DNA from: Planctomycetaceae bacterium
Lineage (GTDB): Bacteria > Planctomycetota > Planctomycetia > Planctomycetales > Planctomycetaceae
Length of the DNA stretch: 15,029 bases
Assembly: GCA_015487825.1 (NCBI GenBank)
Contig: WFOZ01000783.1
Location: forward strand, 1-15,029
Reading direction: 5' to 3'
Shown: positions 1 to 9,400 of the stretch, one piece after another
Numbering within the stretch: position 1 is the first letter of the stretch
Layout: the number at the start of each line of letters is the position of its first letter
Notes under the pieces: model-generated
Told to the model about the DNA's origin: nothing
Seen by the model: the letters and a program-made list of their open reading frames with translations, nothing else
Databases searched by the model: none
Program-made: the position numbers and the translations under genes

Positions 1-179
1 CACAACGACCAAGCAGTGGAACCTGGCGTGGATTCAAAAAATCCGGCAGCTCCAAACCGAAAAGAACAGCATCAGGTGGAACTTCCAGCCGAACAACCAG
101 CGAAGGAAAACCGAAGCAGAAACGTCGGCCTCAGCGTAAAACGCAGGGACGTAAGCAAACTGTTAATCAAACAAGTTAA
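1..179 (+). CDS. C-terminal tail of a plus-strand gene cut by the window edge (unknown product, basic disordered tail)
   Basis: Only the last 58 residues are visible, read in the frame that starts at base 3 and ends at TAA 177-179. They are strongly biased: 17 Lys/Arg against one acidic residue, many Ser/Thr/Gly/Gln/Pro, and almost no hydrophobic residues. This is typical of a disordered, nucleic-acid-binding C-terminal tail. The first visible residues read SSGTWRGFKK. A G-x-W-R motif near the C-terminus occurs in RsuA/RluB-type pseudouridine synthases, which often carry basic tails, but this is a guess from memory. A second open frame covers 16-219. I prefer the tail frame because such extreme composition is unlikely in a shadow frame. 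The gene converges on the J-like gene at 383-1405. Confidence 0.4.
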   Translation, partial: QRPSSGTWRGFKKSGSSKPKRTASGGTSSRTTSEGKPKQKRRPQRKTQGRKQTVNQTS

Positions 180-218
180 TACGTATCGAATGCGGCGTGC
201 ATTGTTGCAACCTGGCTA

Positions 219-281
219 ATGTTCCCATTCCATCGTGTGTACCACGGCTCTGTGAGTCGTGGTACGTTGAAGTTGGAACAT
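219..281. terminator. Hairpin between convergent genes, possible bidirectional terminator
   Basis: GTACCACGGCTC (239-250) pairs with GAGTCGTGGTAC (254-265) through a TGT loop: 12 bp with one G-T wobble. An outer pair, ATGTTCC (219-225) and GGAACAT (275-281), brackets it. It lies between a plus-strand gene ending at 179 and a minus-strand gene ending at 383, so it could end transcripts from both sides. There is no T-tract directly after the stem on either strand, so it may instead act as an mRNA 3'-end structure or be a dispersed palindromic repeat. A smaller hairpin, GTTGTT/AACAAC, follows at 312-327, and a T7 run on the minus strand lies at 343-349. Confidence 0.4.
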
Positions 282-382
282 ATTCGATGAACTGTCGTGC
301 TACGCAGTTTCGTTGTTATGCAACAACATTCAATTTCAAAACAAAAAAATCATGCACTCCGTTTGTGTTCTTTTGAAGCAAG

Positions 383-1405
383 CTATTTGCCTCTAATCTG
401 ATCGCGTAACATGAAAAAAGCGATTGGCGGAATGATTAAGACCAACCCGAAAAAGAAAGCCCAGCGAGGAAACAGAAAAGCCTTAATGACAAACTGATCA
501 GCCAGTGCAGAGCCGATAGTTACCCAGCAAAGAATGAGGATGGCAACCATTTGCTGACTGCGTTTTTCATCAGCTGAGAGTTCCTGTTTCGGTTTTGAGC
601 CTGATTTGCTTTTTGTTTTCGAGCTCGATTTCGATTTCGATTTCGTTCGTTTGCCTGTCGTGACATCCTGCACAAGAGCTTCGTCTCTTTCTCCCGGTGC
701 GTAATACTTTGCAATTCCCTGATTGATTTGAAGTGGGGTTGCGATTACCACTCGCATCGGTTTATTGAACCGGAGCCGAAATTCGTCTTCCAGTTCGTGC
801 TCCGGTTCGTCCGTGCAAGCCACCAGGACGACATCATCATCGATGAATAATGGGAGAATTCCATTGCGTTTAACGAGTTTGCGGGGCACCAGATCAAGTA
901 CGGAATCGTCAGGGAAAACGGTTTCGAGATCGACATAGGAACGCCCAAGTTCTTCTGCCAACGCCATCGCGGCTTTATCTGGTGAAACGAGTTTCATCTG
1001 CACGCAGGCATCGCGAGTTGTTAAGCCTCGTTTATCTGCAAATTCTTCGATTTCCCGAATCTGACTTTTATCAATGTCTCCCCAGTCGGCAAGCACTCGC
1101 AGTAGTGGCTTCCTGGCGCCTTCTTCTTCCGTAAACTCGCGTCCCAGACTTTCATCGTATTCACGTTTGCGTTCTGAATCTGTCAGGCAGAGCATCGCTT
1201 TGGCGAGTTCGTTGAGCAGCTCTTGCGACTCCAGCATGTAATCGCCAGTGGCGTACTTTCGAACGACATTATTCAGTTTTTTATAATGCGCACGAATCTT
1301 TTCCGGATCGTCCTCAAAATCGACCAGACGCAAAAGTTGATAATGCGTTGGTGGGCGAAGTTCTTCGGGGATACCAAGCCACTGTTTGTAGACATCAATT
1401 GCCAA
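383..1405 (-). CDS. Membrane-anchored J-domain-like/MshEN fusion protein, probable partner of the adjacent Hsp70
   Basis: This is a 340-aa protein if it starts at TTG 1405, which I prefer: GGAG lies 8 nt upstream and the N-terminus becomes MAIDVYKQWLGI. A further in-frame TTG at 1432 has no visible ribosome site, and no ATG is in frame nearby. Residues 20-87 resemble a J domain (HYQLL near the start, TDSERKREYDESLG at the end), but the HPD tripeptide needed to stimulate Hsp70 ATPase is absent; KYATGD lies in that region. Residues about 100-236 match the GspE/MshE N-terminal (MshEN) fold, with VPRKLVKRNGILPL followed by a VVLVACTDP-like strand. A Lys/Ser-rich linker (about 252-275) leads to two hydrophobic helices (about 285-302 and 313-333). 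The bulk should be cytoplasmic, anchored by the C-terminus. It lies 87 nt downstream of the Hsp70 gene with no strong terminator between, so the two are probably co-transcribed. Domain calls are firm in pattern; function is inferred. Confidence 0.85.
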   Translation of the reverse strand: MAIDVYKQWLGIPEELRPPTHYQLLRLVDFEDDPEKIRAHYKKLNNVVRKYATGDYMLESQELLNELAKAMLCLTDSERKREYDESLGREFTEEEGARKPLLRVLADWGDIDKSQIREIEEFADKRGLTTRDACVQMKLVSPDKAAMALAEELGRSYVDLETVFPDDSVLDLVPRKLVKRNGILPLFIDDDVVLVACTDEPEHELEDEFRLRFNKPMRVVIATPLQINQGIAKYYAPGERDEALVQDVTTGKRTKSKSKSSSKTKSKSGSKPKQELSADEKRSQQMVAILILCWVTIGSALADQFVIKAFLFPRWAFFFGLVLIIPPIAFFMLRDQIRGK

Positions 1406-1420
1406 GAGGATCTCTCCGTA
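1389..1420 (-). promoter_or_regulatory. Ribosome binding site deciding the TTG start of the J-like gene
   Basis: Reading the minus strand, CTACGGAGAGATCCTC precedes TTG 1405. GGAG sits 8 nt before the TTG, a normal Shine-Dalgarno distance. The TTG at 1432 has only an A/T-rich stretch before it. The choice shortens the protein by nine residues. Confidence 0.6.
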
Positions 1421-1492
1421 GATAAATAACAAATAAAATGCAAGCTGCTGAACGATACACGAAGCAGGACCGCTTCAATGCTCCTGGGAGTT

Positions 1493-3070
1493 CTACTCAA
1501 CTGAGTATTCAGTCGCCAGAAGTTCCATGGAATCGATACCGCCGGCATCAAGACCGGAATCGCGTACAATTTCTGTTGCCGCTTCCCGATTACCTGTCAC
1601 TTCCCGGGCAGTCGCATGGATTCGACCATTGGCATCGTAACTGTAGGTTACTTCTACCGGAGACCCCTGAGGAAGATTGGGCGGCAAGTCAACAATACGA
1701 AAATCACCAATCAGCGTGCAGGCACCAGGATCCGAGGCTTCTCCTTCCAGGATATGCACGTGGATCGATCGCTGATTAGCAGAATTGGTAACGAATTGCT
1801 GAGATACGCTGAAAGGGATCTGCGTGTTTCTGGGGATCATAATGTGATTGATTTTGCGAGCCTTGTCGTTCGGGTCGGTAATTTTTATGCCAAGTGAGTG
1901 AGAATTCACATCACTTGTTTCGACGGCCCGCAATCTGTCAAGTACAGATTGCGCTACTTTTGATTCCCCACCTGTCATGCGTGCTTCCAGAATTGCGGCA
2001 TGAATTGCTGCTCCCTGTGCGACAGCTTCTTCGGGAGAAACATCACGAGAAGGTTCCCGGCCTCCTACTTCTTTGAGCATTTCTTCAACAGCAGGCATGT
2101 AGGTCGACCCCCCCACCAGAACAATTTCATCAAGCTCGCCCGGCTTTACACCCGCCTGTTGCATCACGAGTTCTGTGGTATCACGGGTTCGCTGCATCAG
2201 ATCGCCCGTTAATCGCTCCAGATCTCCCCGGGTCAATGCAACTGTCAGTGTTTTTCCCTGATAGTATAAACTGACCGGAACCTGTGCCTTTTCACTTAAT
2301 TGCCTTTTAGCGTCTTCACATTCCTGTGTAAATTGCAGCAACGTTTCAGGGTCTTCGCGTGGGTCTGCACCATGCTTCTGCAAATATTGTTCACAGATAT
2401 TATCTACGACTCGGCGGGTCCAGTCCAATCCTCCGAGCATCACATCACCATCGGTGGCGAGAACTTTGAAGTTAGTCGGGGTATATCTCACGACCGTGAC
2501 ATCAAACGTCCCCCCCCCCAGGTCGTAGACCATGATTGTTTTGCTTGTGAATCCGGCCTTTTGGATTCCCAACTCTCCCTTCATCCACGCGTAAGCCAAT
2601 GTCGCTGCGGTTGGCTCATTGATGATATCAATTACATTCAACCCTGCGATGCGACCTGCATCCTGAGTTGCCTTTCTGCGAATATCGTTGAAGTAGTAAG
2701 GGACAGTAATAACCGCATTGGCAATTGGGCCAATGCGTTCTTCGGCATCCTGTCTCAGTTTTTTGATGATCAATGCCGAAAGAAATTCAGGAGTCAGTTT
2801 TTTATTCTGGTAGACAACGAAGAAATCTTTGTTTCCCATCTGGCGTTTAATTGCTTCGACAATTCGTTGAGGGTCTTCAACTGACATCCGTTCAAAACTG
2901 GGACCAACAACAACTTGCCCTTCATCACTTAAAATAACAATCGAAGGGGTAATTGTTTTCCCGTCCGCATTGATAATCGGATCCGGCTCCCCATTTTCTC
3001 CCATTCGTGAAATTGATGAAAACGTTGTCCCGAGATCGATCCCGACAGTATTACCTTCTAAAAACTGCAT
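1493..3070 (-). CDS. Hsp70 (DnaK)-family chaperone lacking the C-terminal lid
   Basis: This 525-aa ATP-driven chaperone has all the Hsp70 nucleotide-binding signatures: phosphate-1 GIDLGTT (10-16), IINEPTAATLAY (149-160), phosphate-2 DLGGGTFDV (183-191) and adenosine motif VGGSTYMP (319-326). The interdomain linker, normally a hydrophobic segment ending in DVTPLSLG, reads DVNSHSLGI (387-395), so it is degenerate. A beta substrate-binding domain follows to about residue 500, with IPRNTQIPF as in DnaK's IPRNTTIP. The protein then stops after a short tail, about 110 residues short of a standard DnaK, so the alpha-helical lid is missing. The start is ATG 3070 with AGGTGA a few bases upstream. It is the first gene of an apparent operon with the J-like membrane protein. 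It is probably a planctomycete paralogue of dnaK rather than the housekeeping copy, because no grpE or canonical dnaJ is nearby. Confidence 0.93.
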   Translation of the reverse strand: MQFLEGNTVGIDLGTTFSSISRMGENGEPDPIINADGKTITPSIVILSDEGQVVVGPSFERMSVEDPQRIVEAIKRQMGNKDFFVVYQNKKLTPEFLSALIIKKLRQDAEERIGPIANAVITVPYYFNDIRRKATQDAGRIAGLNVIDIINEPTAATLAYAWMKGELGIQKAGFTSKTIMVYDLGGGTFDVTVVRYTPTNFKVLATDGDVMLGGLDWTRRVVDNICEQYLQKHGADPREDPETLLQFTQECEDAKRQLSEKAQVPVSLYYQGKTLTVALTRGDLERLTGDLMQRTRDTTELVMQQAGVKPGELDEIVLVGGSTYMPAVEEMLKEVGGREPSRDVSPEEAVAQGAAIHAAILEARMTGGESKVAQSVLDRLRAVETSDVNSHSLGIKITDPNDKARKINHIMIPRNTQIPFSVSQQFVTNSANQRSIHVHILEGEASDPGACTLIGDFRIVDLPPNLPQGSPVEVTYSYDANGRIHATAREVTGNREAATEIVRDSGLDAGGIDSMELLATEYSVE

Positions 3071-3092
3071 GTGTCACCTATTCAGAAGTTGC

Positions 3093-3122
3093 ATTATTGA
3101 TTTAACAAAACGACATTGCCAA
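3093..3122 (-). promoter_or_regulatory. Candidate sigma70-type promoter of the Hsp70/J-like operon
   Basis: On the minus strand, TTGGCA (3122-3117) and AATAAT (3098-3093) each match five of six consensus bases and are 18 bp apart. Transcription would begin close to 3086, leaving a short leader with the AGGTGA ribosome site before ATG 3070. I saw no CIRCE-type inverted repeat (TTAGCACTC-N9-GAGTGCTAA) in the region. Planctomycete promoter consensus is not well fixed, so this is tentative. Confidence 0.35.
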
Positions 3123-3450
3123 CGCGCGAAACCAACTATTCCTCCTGCCCGAATTCGATGGTCTATCGATCTTGCGGAGAGCTAGTCAATTCATTCCATT
3201 AAGAAAACTCTAAGTCATGTTTAGTGTTGAGAACCCAAAGACTGGTCTCTGTATTGTGATGAGCTTGGGGAGTGGTTTCAAGACTCAAGCAGTCTACAGA
3301 GTAAGATAGATGAGGAGATTTTCCCAGACCGGGCACTGTACATAATGACAGTTGAGGGAAGGCTGGCCCCAAAGGACGCGCCCTGAAGTTGTAGCAGAAT
3401 CAGGCGTCTCTTATCTTCAGGCATACTCTGCTTCCATATCAGGTTGTGTT
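3123..3450. other. Intergenic stretch between Hsp70 promoter and giant-gene terminator, no gene seen
   Basis: No open frame here has convincing coding character. One imperfect hairpin is visible: GACG (3375-3378) plus CCTGA (3382-3386) pair with TCAGG (3400-3404) plus CGTC (3405-3408), with a three-base bulge and a 13-base loop. It lies between the terminator of the giant gene and the Hsp70 promoter. I see no repeat, tRNA or attachment site. Confidence 0.4.
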
Positions 3451-3482
3451 GAAAACTCCAGTCAACTCTCTGCTGACTGGAG
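3451..3482 (-). terminator. Intrinsic terminator of the giant extracellular protein gene
   Basis: On the minus strand, CTCCAGTCA (3482-3474) and TGACTGGAG (3464-3456) form a perfect 9-bp stem with a 9-base loop, followed at once by TTTTC. It starts 17 bases after the TAA stop at 3501-3499. This is the clearest intrinsic terminator in the window, and it separates the giant gene from the Hsp70 operon. Confidence 0.8.
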
Positions 3483-3498
3483 AATCGAATTCCAATGA

Positions 3499-6400
3499 TT
3501 AGCCAAGATCAGCCAGCATATCCAACAGGCTCTGGTCTCCAAACAATTCTTCAACTGACGATGTTGCTGAATCGACTGTTGGCGATGTTATTGGAGCAGG
3601 CTGCCCTGAATTTGCAGAGTCATTCTGACCGGTTTGAGTATTTGAGTAATCTTTCGCCTGGTAGACAAGCGTTGGAGCCCCCTGATTGTCTGCCACTGTT
3701 GAGGAACTCTGCGTTCCATTTCCAAAACCAAAACCGGCAGCCGGGGCAGGGGCACCTGGAGATACGGGAGGAGGTGTTACCGGAATCGCAGGTGCATTAT
3801 ATGCTCCCACATTCACAGCTCTCCAGTTCAATGCAGGATCCCACTGGGCTCCCATCTGGCTCAGGAATTTATCTCCCTGAGAGAGAGCATTCCACCACTG
3901 ACCACTGTCACGGCGACCGGCGATATCATCTTTACCATCCGCATTGAAGTCGCCAACGACAACATCATTCCAGTTACCGGTAGAACTCCACATTCCCCAG
4001 GCTGTTGTTGCGAAAGCATTCCCCTGTGAAAGGCCGGTCCACCATCTTCCTGCGCTGGCCCTTCCTGTAATATCGGTCCTGCCGTCACCGTTGAAGTCAC
4101 CGACATTGACATCCTGCCAGTTGGTGGTTGCACTCCATTTCCCCCAGAAAGAGTTCTGGAATTGAGTACCGTTGGAAATGCCCGCCCACCAGTTCCCGGA
4201 ACTGGCACGACCGACAATATCAGTCAGTCCGTCTCCATTGAAGTCTCCGACATTGACATCCTGCCAGTTGGTGGTTGCGCTCCATTTTCCCCATTTAAGA
4301 TTCTGGAACTGAGTCCCATTGGACAGGCCAACCCACCAGTTTCCTGAGCTGGCGCGTCCTGCAATATCGTCGAGCCCGTCATTGTTGAAGTCACCGACAC
4401 TGACATCCTGCCAGTTTGTGGTTGCACTCCATTTCCCCCAGAGTCGATTGCCAAATTGATTCCCCTGAGCTTCAGCAGCCCACCAGTTACCATTGGCTGC
4501 TCTTCCCAGAAGATCGTCTCGACCATCTCCATTGAAGTCTCCAACAACAACATCACTGAATGTTGAGTTGCTCACTTTCCAGCGAGTCCATCGCAACTGA
4601 TTAAACAAAGTGCCATCAGATAAGCCGATCCACCACTCCCCGCCGTTATTCTGGAGAGCAACATCGCTACGGCCATCTCCGTTGAAATCACCTGTTTTAA
4701 CTTCAAGCACTCCTTGAGAGGCAGGTCCTGATGTTCCCCAGGCCTGAGAAAGACCGTTCGCGACACCTCCATTCAAAGAGGTGACATACCAATTCAGCTG
4801 ACCACCCTCGATGGCGAGTCCTGCAATTCCCTGGGCAGTCGCTGCAGGAGCAGCCGGGCCGATGGGAACTCCGTCAACCAGAACATCATCGAAGGCCATA
4901 CCGTCAAACGGAATTTCAAAGTTATCGAACGCCTGGATTTTCACGTAGACTGTCTGTTGTAAATTCAACCCTTTCAGTAACGCTAGCGCAGATAAGTCAT
5001 ATCGTCGCTGCTGATACGTCTCGGTTGAATTTGGACCGACCAGGCTATCGACCCGATACCATGTTGCGCCATCAACACTGATTGAAATTCCATCCCCATC
5101 TACTGAACCGGTAAACATTTCAGGCAGAGGATGATCTTCATCATTAAACTCTCGCTGGTACATGCTCAGCATCAGGTCTTTGTAACCGGTCCCAACGAAG
5201 GTGAAGGTCGCTTCGTTAAGGCTGCTGGTGGGAGAGTTGGCAGAGGAATCAAATGTCAGATGGCTCACTCCCTGAGCTGGCCCGTTATTAGCCGTTACCT
5301 GAATTCGGCCCAGATTGGTTGAAGCTGTGGTCCACTTGCTCAGTGTTCCATCTTCAAAATTATCAAAGAACAGGGCATCGCGTTCTTCTACGTTTTTCAC
5401 CTGAATGGTAACCACTGCCGTTCCAGAGAGTGGAGTAGGTGTAGCCCCATCTGTCACCCGTATCCCGAGGCGGAATACCGGATTGGTCTCAAAGTCAATC
5501 GCTCCCGGCTTTTCAACACGCAATTCGCCAGTCATTGCATCAATTGAGAACACACCGGTTACAGTGGCAGTATCATTTCCAGAGACAATCTCATAAGCAA
5601 CAGTGTCTCCAGGATTCGGGTCACTGGCCTGAACATGCCCGACAACCAGTCCCTGCAAAGGATTTTCGTTAATGTAGATCAATTGATCCTGCACAACCGG
5701 CGGAAGATTAACAGTCGGTCTGCTGAGCAGGCGAATATTATCAAAAGCGATTCCATCTGACTCAGCAGGGAAGTTATCAAACTGCTGGAATTTGACGAAG
5801 AAGTTTTTCGTAAGATCAAGCCCGACTTCACCAGCAAGTGTCGATAAGTTAAAGCTGAATTCTTGGTACTGGTTTGTTGAAGTCGTGCCGGTCAAGCTGA
5901 CAACACGGTACCAGGTGATACCGTCTGAACTGAACGCAACTCCGTCGGAATTTTCCGAGCCTGTAAAGACGGCTGACATCGGGTCGTCTTCATCAAGATA
6001 TTCCCGTTGAGCAAACTCCAGGAAGATTTGCTCAGAAGCTCCCGGATTAACTTCCAGGACCACTTCATTCAACGAACCATCGTTATCTACGACACTCGAT
6101 TCAAGCAGAAGATGCTTTGCACCTTCAAAAGGCTGATACAAATCAGTCACTCTTGCCCGTCCCAGGCGAGTGCTGTTTGTTACCCATGGTGAACCGGGAG
6201 GAAGTGGATTTCCAGGAGGATTTACAACCGGATAGGACTCAAACCCATCGAAGAATGGAACCATCACGCCATCCGGACGGTTGAGAACATTAATTCGAAT
6301 TGTCGCCACATCATTCAGGTTAGGAGTACCATCATCAGTCACCTGTACCTGTAAATCAAAAAATGGAGTCGTTTCAAAGTTGACTGCCAGCGGATTGGCA

Positions 6401-9400
6401 ACCGTAATTTCTCCGGTTGTCGAATTTATCGCAAATGCTCCATTTGTATTTCCAGATAGAATGACAAACGTCAGCTGGTCTGCAGGATTGTTATCTTCGT
6501 CAGTCGCGACAACAACACCAACAGAAGTTCCGCCCGGACTGTTTTCAGCAATCTGGAAGGTCTGATCATTCATCACCGGTTGATCATTAATGTCTCTCAG
6601 GAAAATTGTGGCATCGGCTTCATTAAAAAGCCCTCCTGTATCTGTTACCCGAACAACAAGGTCAAACCGCGGAGTCGTTTCGAAATTCAACGCAGCTGAG
6701 TTGGCTACGGTAATTTCACCGGTAACCGAATCAATCGTAAACGCCCCGTTAGTGTTCCCGGATTCAATTGTATAAGTCAGACTGTCACCTGCATCGACAT
6801 CAACTCCATTCATCTGACCGACAACTGTTGCATTAGGCGAATTCTCATCGATTGTGAAGGTCTGGTCACCAATTGTCGGTTCTTCGTTGATATCCGTCAG
6901 ATTTACCCGCACAATCGCGGTGTCTGTCAGGTTCTCAACACCATCGTCAGTTACCTGAACGACCAGATCGAAAAATGGTGTTGTTTCAAAATCGAGCAGC
7001 GTGGAATCATTGACCGTAATCAAACCGCTTGACAGATTAATTGCAAAAGTATTATTCGGATTTCCTCCTACGATAGAGTAAGTAATCTGATCGTTATCGG
7101 GATCTGATGCAGCTGGTGTTCCAACAACTGTTCCCACAGGAGAATTCTCCGGAATCGCAAATGTATCTTCCACAACATCTGGAGGATGATTAATGATCAG
7201 GTTAAGAATGTACTCTCCTCGACCGGAAACCGAGGATATTTCAATCTCATAAGTTCCCGTTTGGGTGGCAACAAAGGAAAGCTGAGCATTCCTGCCATCG
7301 CCTGCAGAATTGTCGTCTGAATCCGCCAGTAACCCATTAGGACCACGTACGGTCAGGGCGGGGTCAAGGTTGTTCAGAGGATTTCCAAACGGATCATCCA
7401 GCGGCGTACTTGTGGAAAGAAATAGTGCTTCGCCTGCGTTTAGGGTAACGGTGTAAACATCCAAAGGGAAGATGCCCGGCTGTGCGATTTCAAACTGATG
7501 AATCGTATCCGAACCGGGACCACCATTGGTGCTGTTAAGCGGATTTAGCGCCAGATCGCGAATCGCTGATTGATCACCATCAATTGTTAACTGGTATTTC
7601 CCGGGAGCCAACGGAGCAAAAGATGGATCAATGGTTAATGTTACCGTACGATTTCCATCGAAAGCAGGTGTAATCAGAACCGTTGTATCATCTGCAGTAT
7701 TGAATAATCCATCAGCTCCAGCGTTAATCAACTGGAAGTTGGAAGAAGTCGTTGCAGACTGTGCAGTAATCCTCTCGCTGAACTCTACAACAATTGTAGA
7801 AATACTGGCGCCGGAAATTCCTGCGACAGGAGTTATCCTGGCAACTCGTGGCCCGGTAGGATCTGCTGTTGTGTTTCCAGTAGAAAGTCCGAAAGCAACT
7901 ACATTTAGCGTATCTTCGGTGCCGACAAATCCTTCGTTCGGAACGAACATGTCATCACCAAAATCGACATCGACATCATCAGCAGTTCCCCAGATTCGGT
8001 CAGCACCAATGCCGATGCTGTTATCAAGGTTCCCTCCCTGATCCATAATATTTGGCGAGATGTTAAACTGATTAGTGTGCCAGTTACCGAAGTAGTGTCC
8101 TGCTTCATGGGCAGCAATATTTCCCACTCCGGTGCCAATTAAGTCTATAATGCTGGCGCCGTTAGCAATCTGATACTGGTTAAGTGAATTTGGATCACCT
8201 GCACTTGCACTAAGCAGATCAAGTAAAACAACAGCAGTCTCTTCCGTTTCAAAGTTACCGACATCAATCGATTGAGCAATCCCAATTGTCGATATTCCAA
8301 GTTCTCCAATCGTTCCGCCGATAATCAGGCGACTGACATTTGTCTGCCCAAACGGGTCTGCATCATCCCGGCTATTCAGAATTTCGATATCGAAATCGCC
8401 GTTGTTAAGGGTTGAATCGAAATCGCCGTTGTTTCCTAAGACTCGCATGTCTTGCGAGAGGCTTTCTGTTACAGAGGCGATAATGGCATCAATAACGGCA
8501 TTCTCATCTGCCCCGGTCAATCCCCAGTTCCCCAGAAACGTACTTAAGCCGGATAGCGTTGCCGAACCACTTGCTCCGCCAAAGATGCCGGGATCAATGG
8601 TTGCTCCATCAAAATCAAGGAAGAGGATCTGACGATTTCCGGGAGCCTGTGTTTCCAACTCCGGGCGATAGACTTCCAGGTTCAGGTTATAGGCACCAGC
8701 TCCTCCACCAATAGAAACATAATAAGTACCGGTAGTGTCCGTTACCCAGTTTAATGCAGCCACTCCTGCATTTCTTAATGGAGAAGCAGTTGGGTTAATA
8801 CCTGTTGAATTCTGTCTCGATTCCATCAGTAGTTGACCGGCTGAATCGTACAGGCTCAAAATGGTTCCCTCGCCCGTATTCCAGGCATTGAAGATATCAC
8901 CCGCATCGAGATTCACTTCAAAGAAATCAAAATCGGAAGTGTCAAGTCCAATCGTCAGGTTGTACGTTCCTGTGCTTGCGGGCCCAATTCCGCTTGCTGA
9001 GTCGAATGGATCCGACATAAATGCACCACCAAAGCCAAAGACCGCTACAAAGTAATCCCCTGCAGTTGCAGCAGTGAACAGCAATTGCGAATCAAATGTT
9101 GAGCCATCATCGTCATTACTGGCAACCAGATTTCCAGCGGCATCATAAATTGCAATATAAGAATCGAGCGTGCTGCCAACGGTCTGTGCATCAATATCGA
9201 TCGAAATTCTCGAACCTACTTGCACATTTCTGACAGCATAAAAGTCGTAATCACCCGTAGAGGCTGCAAATGGACCGTCCCCTATACTGCTGGAAATGAC
9301 AGCTTGCTGACCCGAAACAATAGTCGTTTCGGTTGCACGGTTAATGTCGCCGTTATCTTCGGTTGTGGTAATCGGAACCACGGTAACTGCCTGCGCAAGA

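Noticed and set aside
16..219. A 67-codon plus-strand open frame beginning with ATG at 16
   Set aside because: It overlaps the strongly biased basic tail frame ending at 179, has no visible ribosome site, and its product resembles nothing I know.
2300..2884. Plus-strand open frame of 194 codons opposite the Hsp70 gene
   Set aside because: It is antisense to highly conserved Hsp70 motifs and its product is cysteine-rich nonsense.
3071..3450. CIRCE/HrcA operator upstream of the Hsp70 gene
   Set aside because: No TTAGCACTC-N9-GAGTGCTAA-like inverted repeat is present.
3499..3560. PEP-CTERM or LPXTG-type C-terminal anchor on the giant protein
   Set aside because: The C-terminus ends in an acidic helix-like DMLADLG with no hydrophobic span or basic cluster.
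3796..4848. CRISPR-like regular repeat spacing of 147 bp
   Set aside because: The repeats are in frame, lie inside a gene and encode a 49-residue protein motif; there are no short repeat/spacer units.
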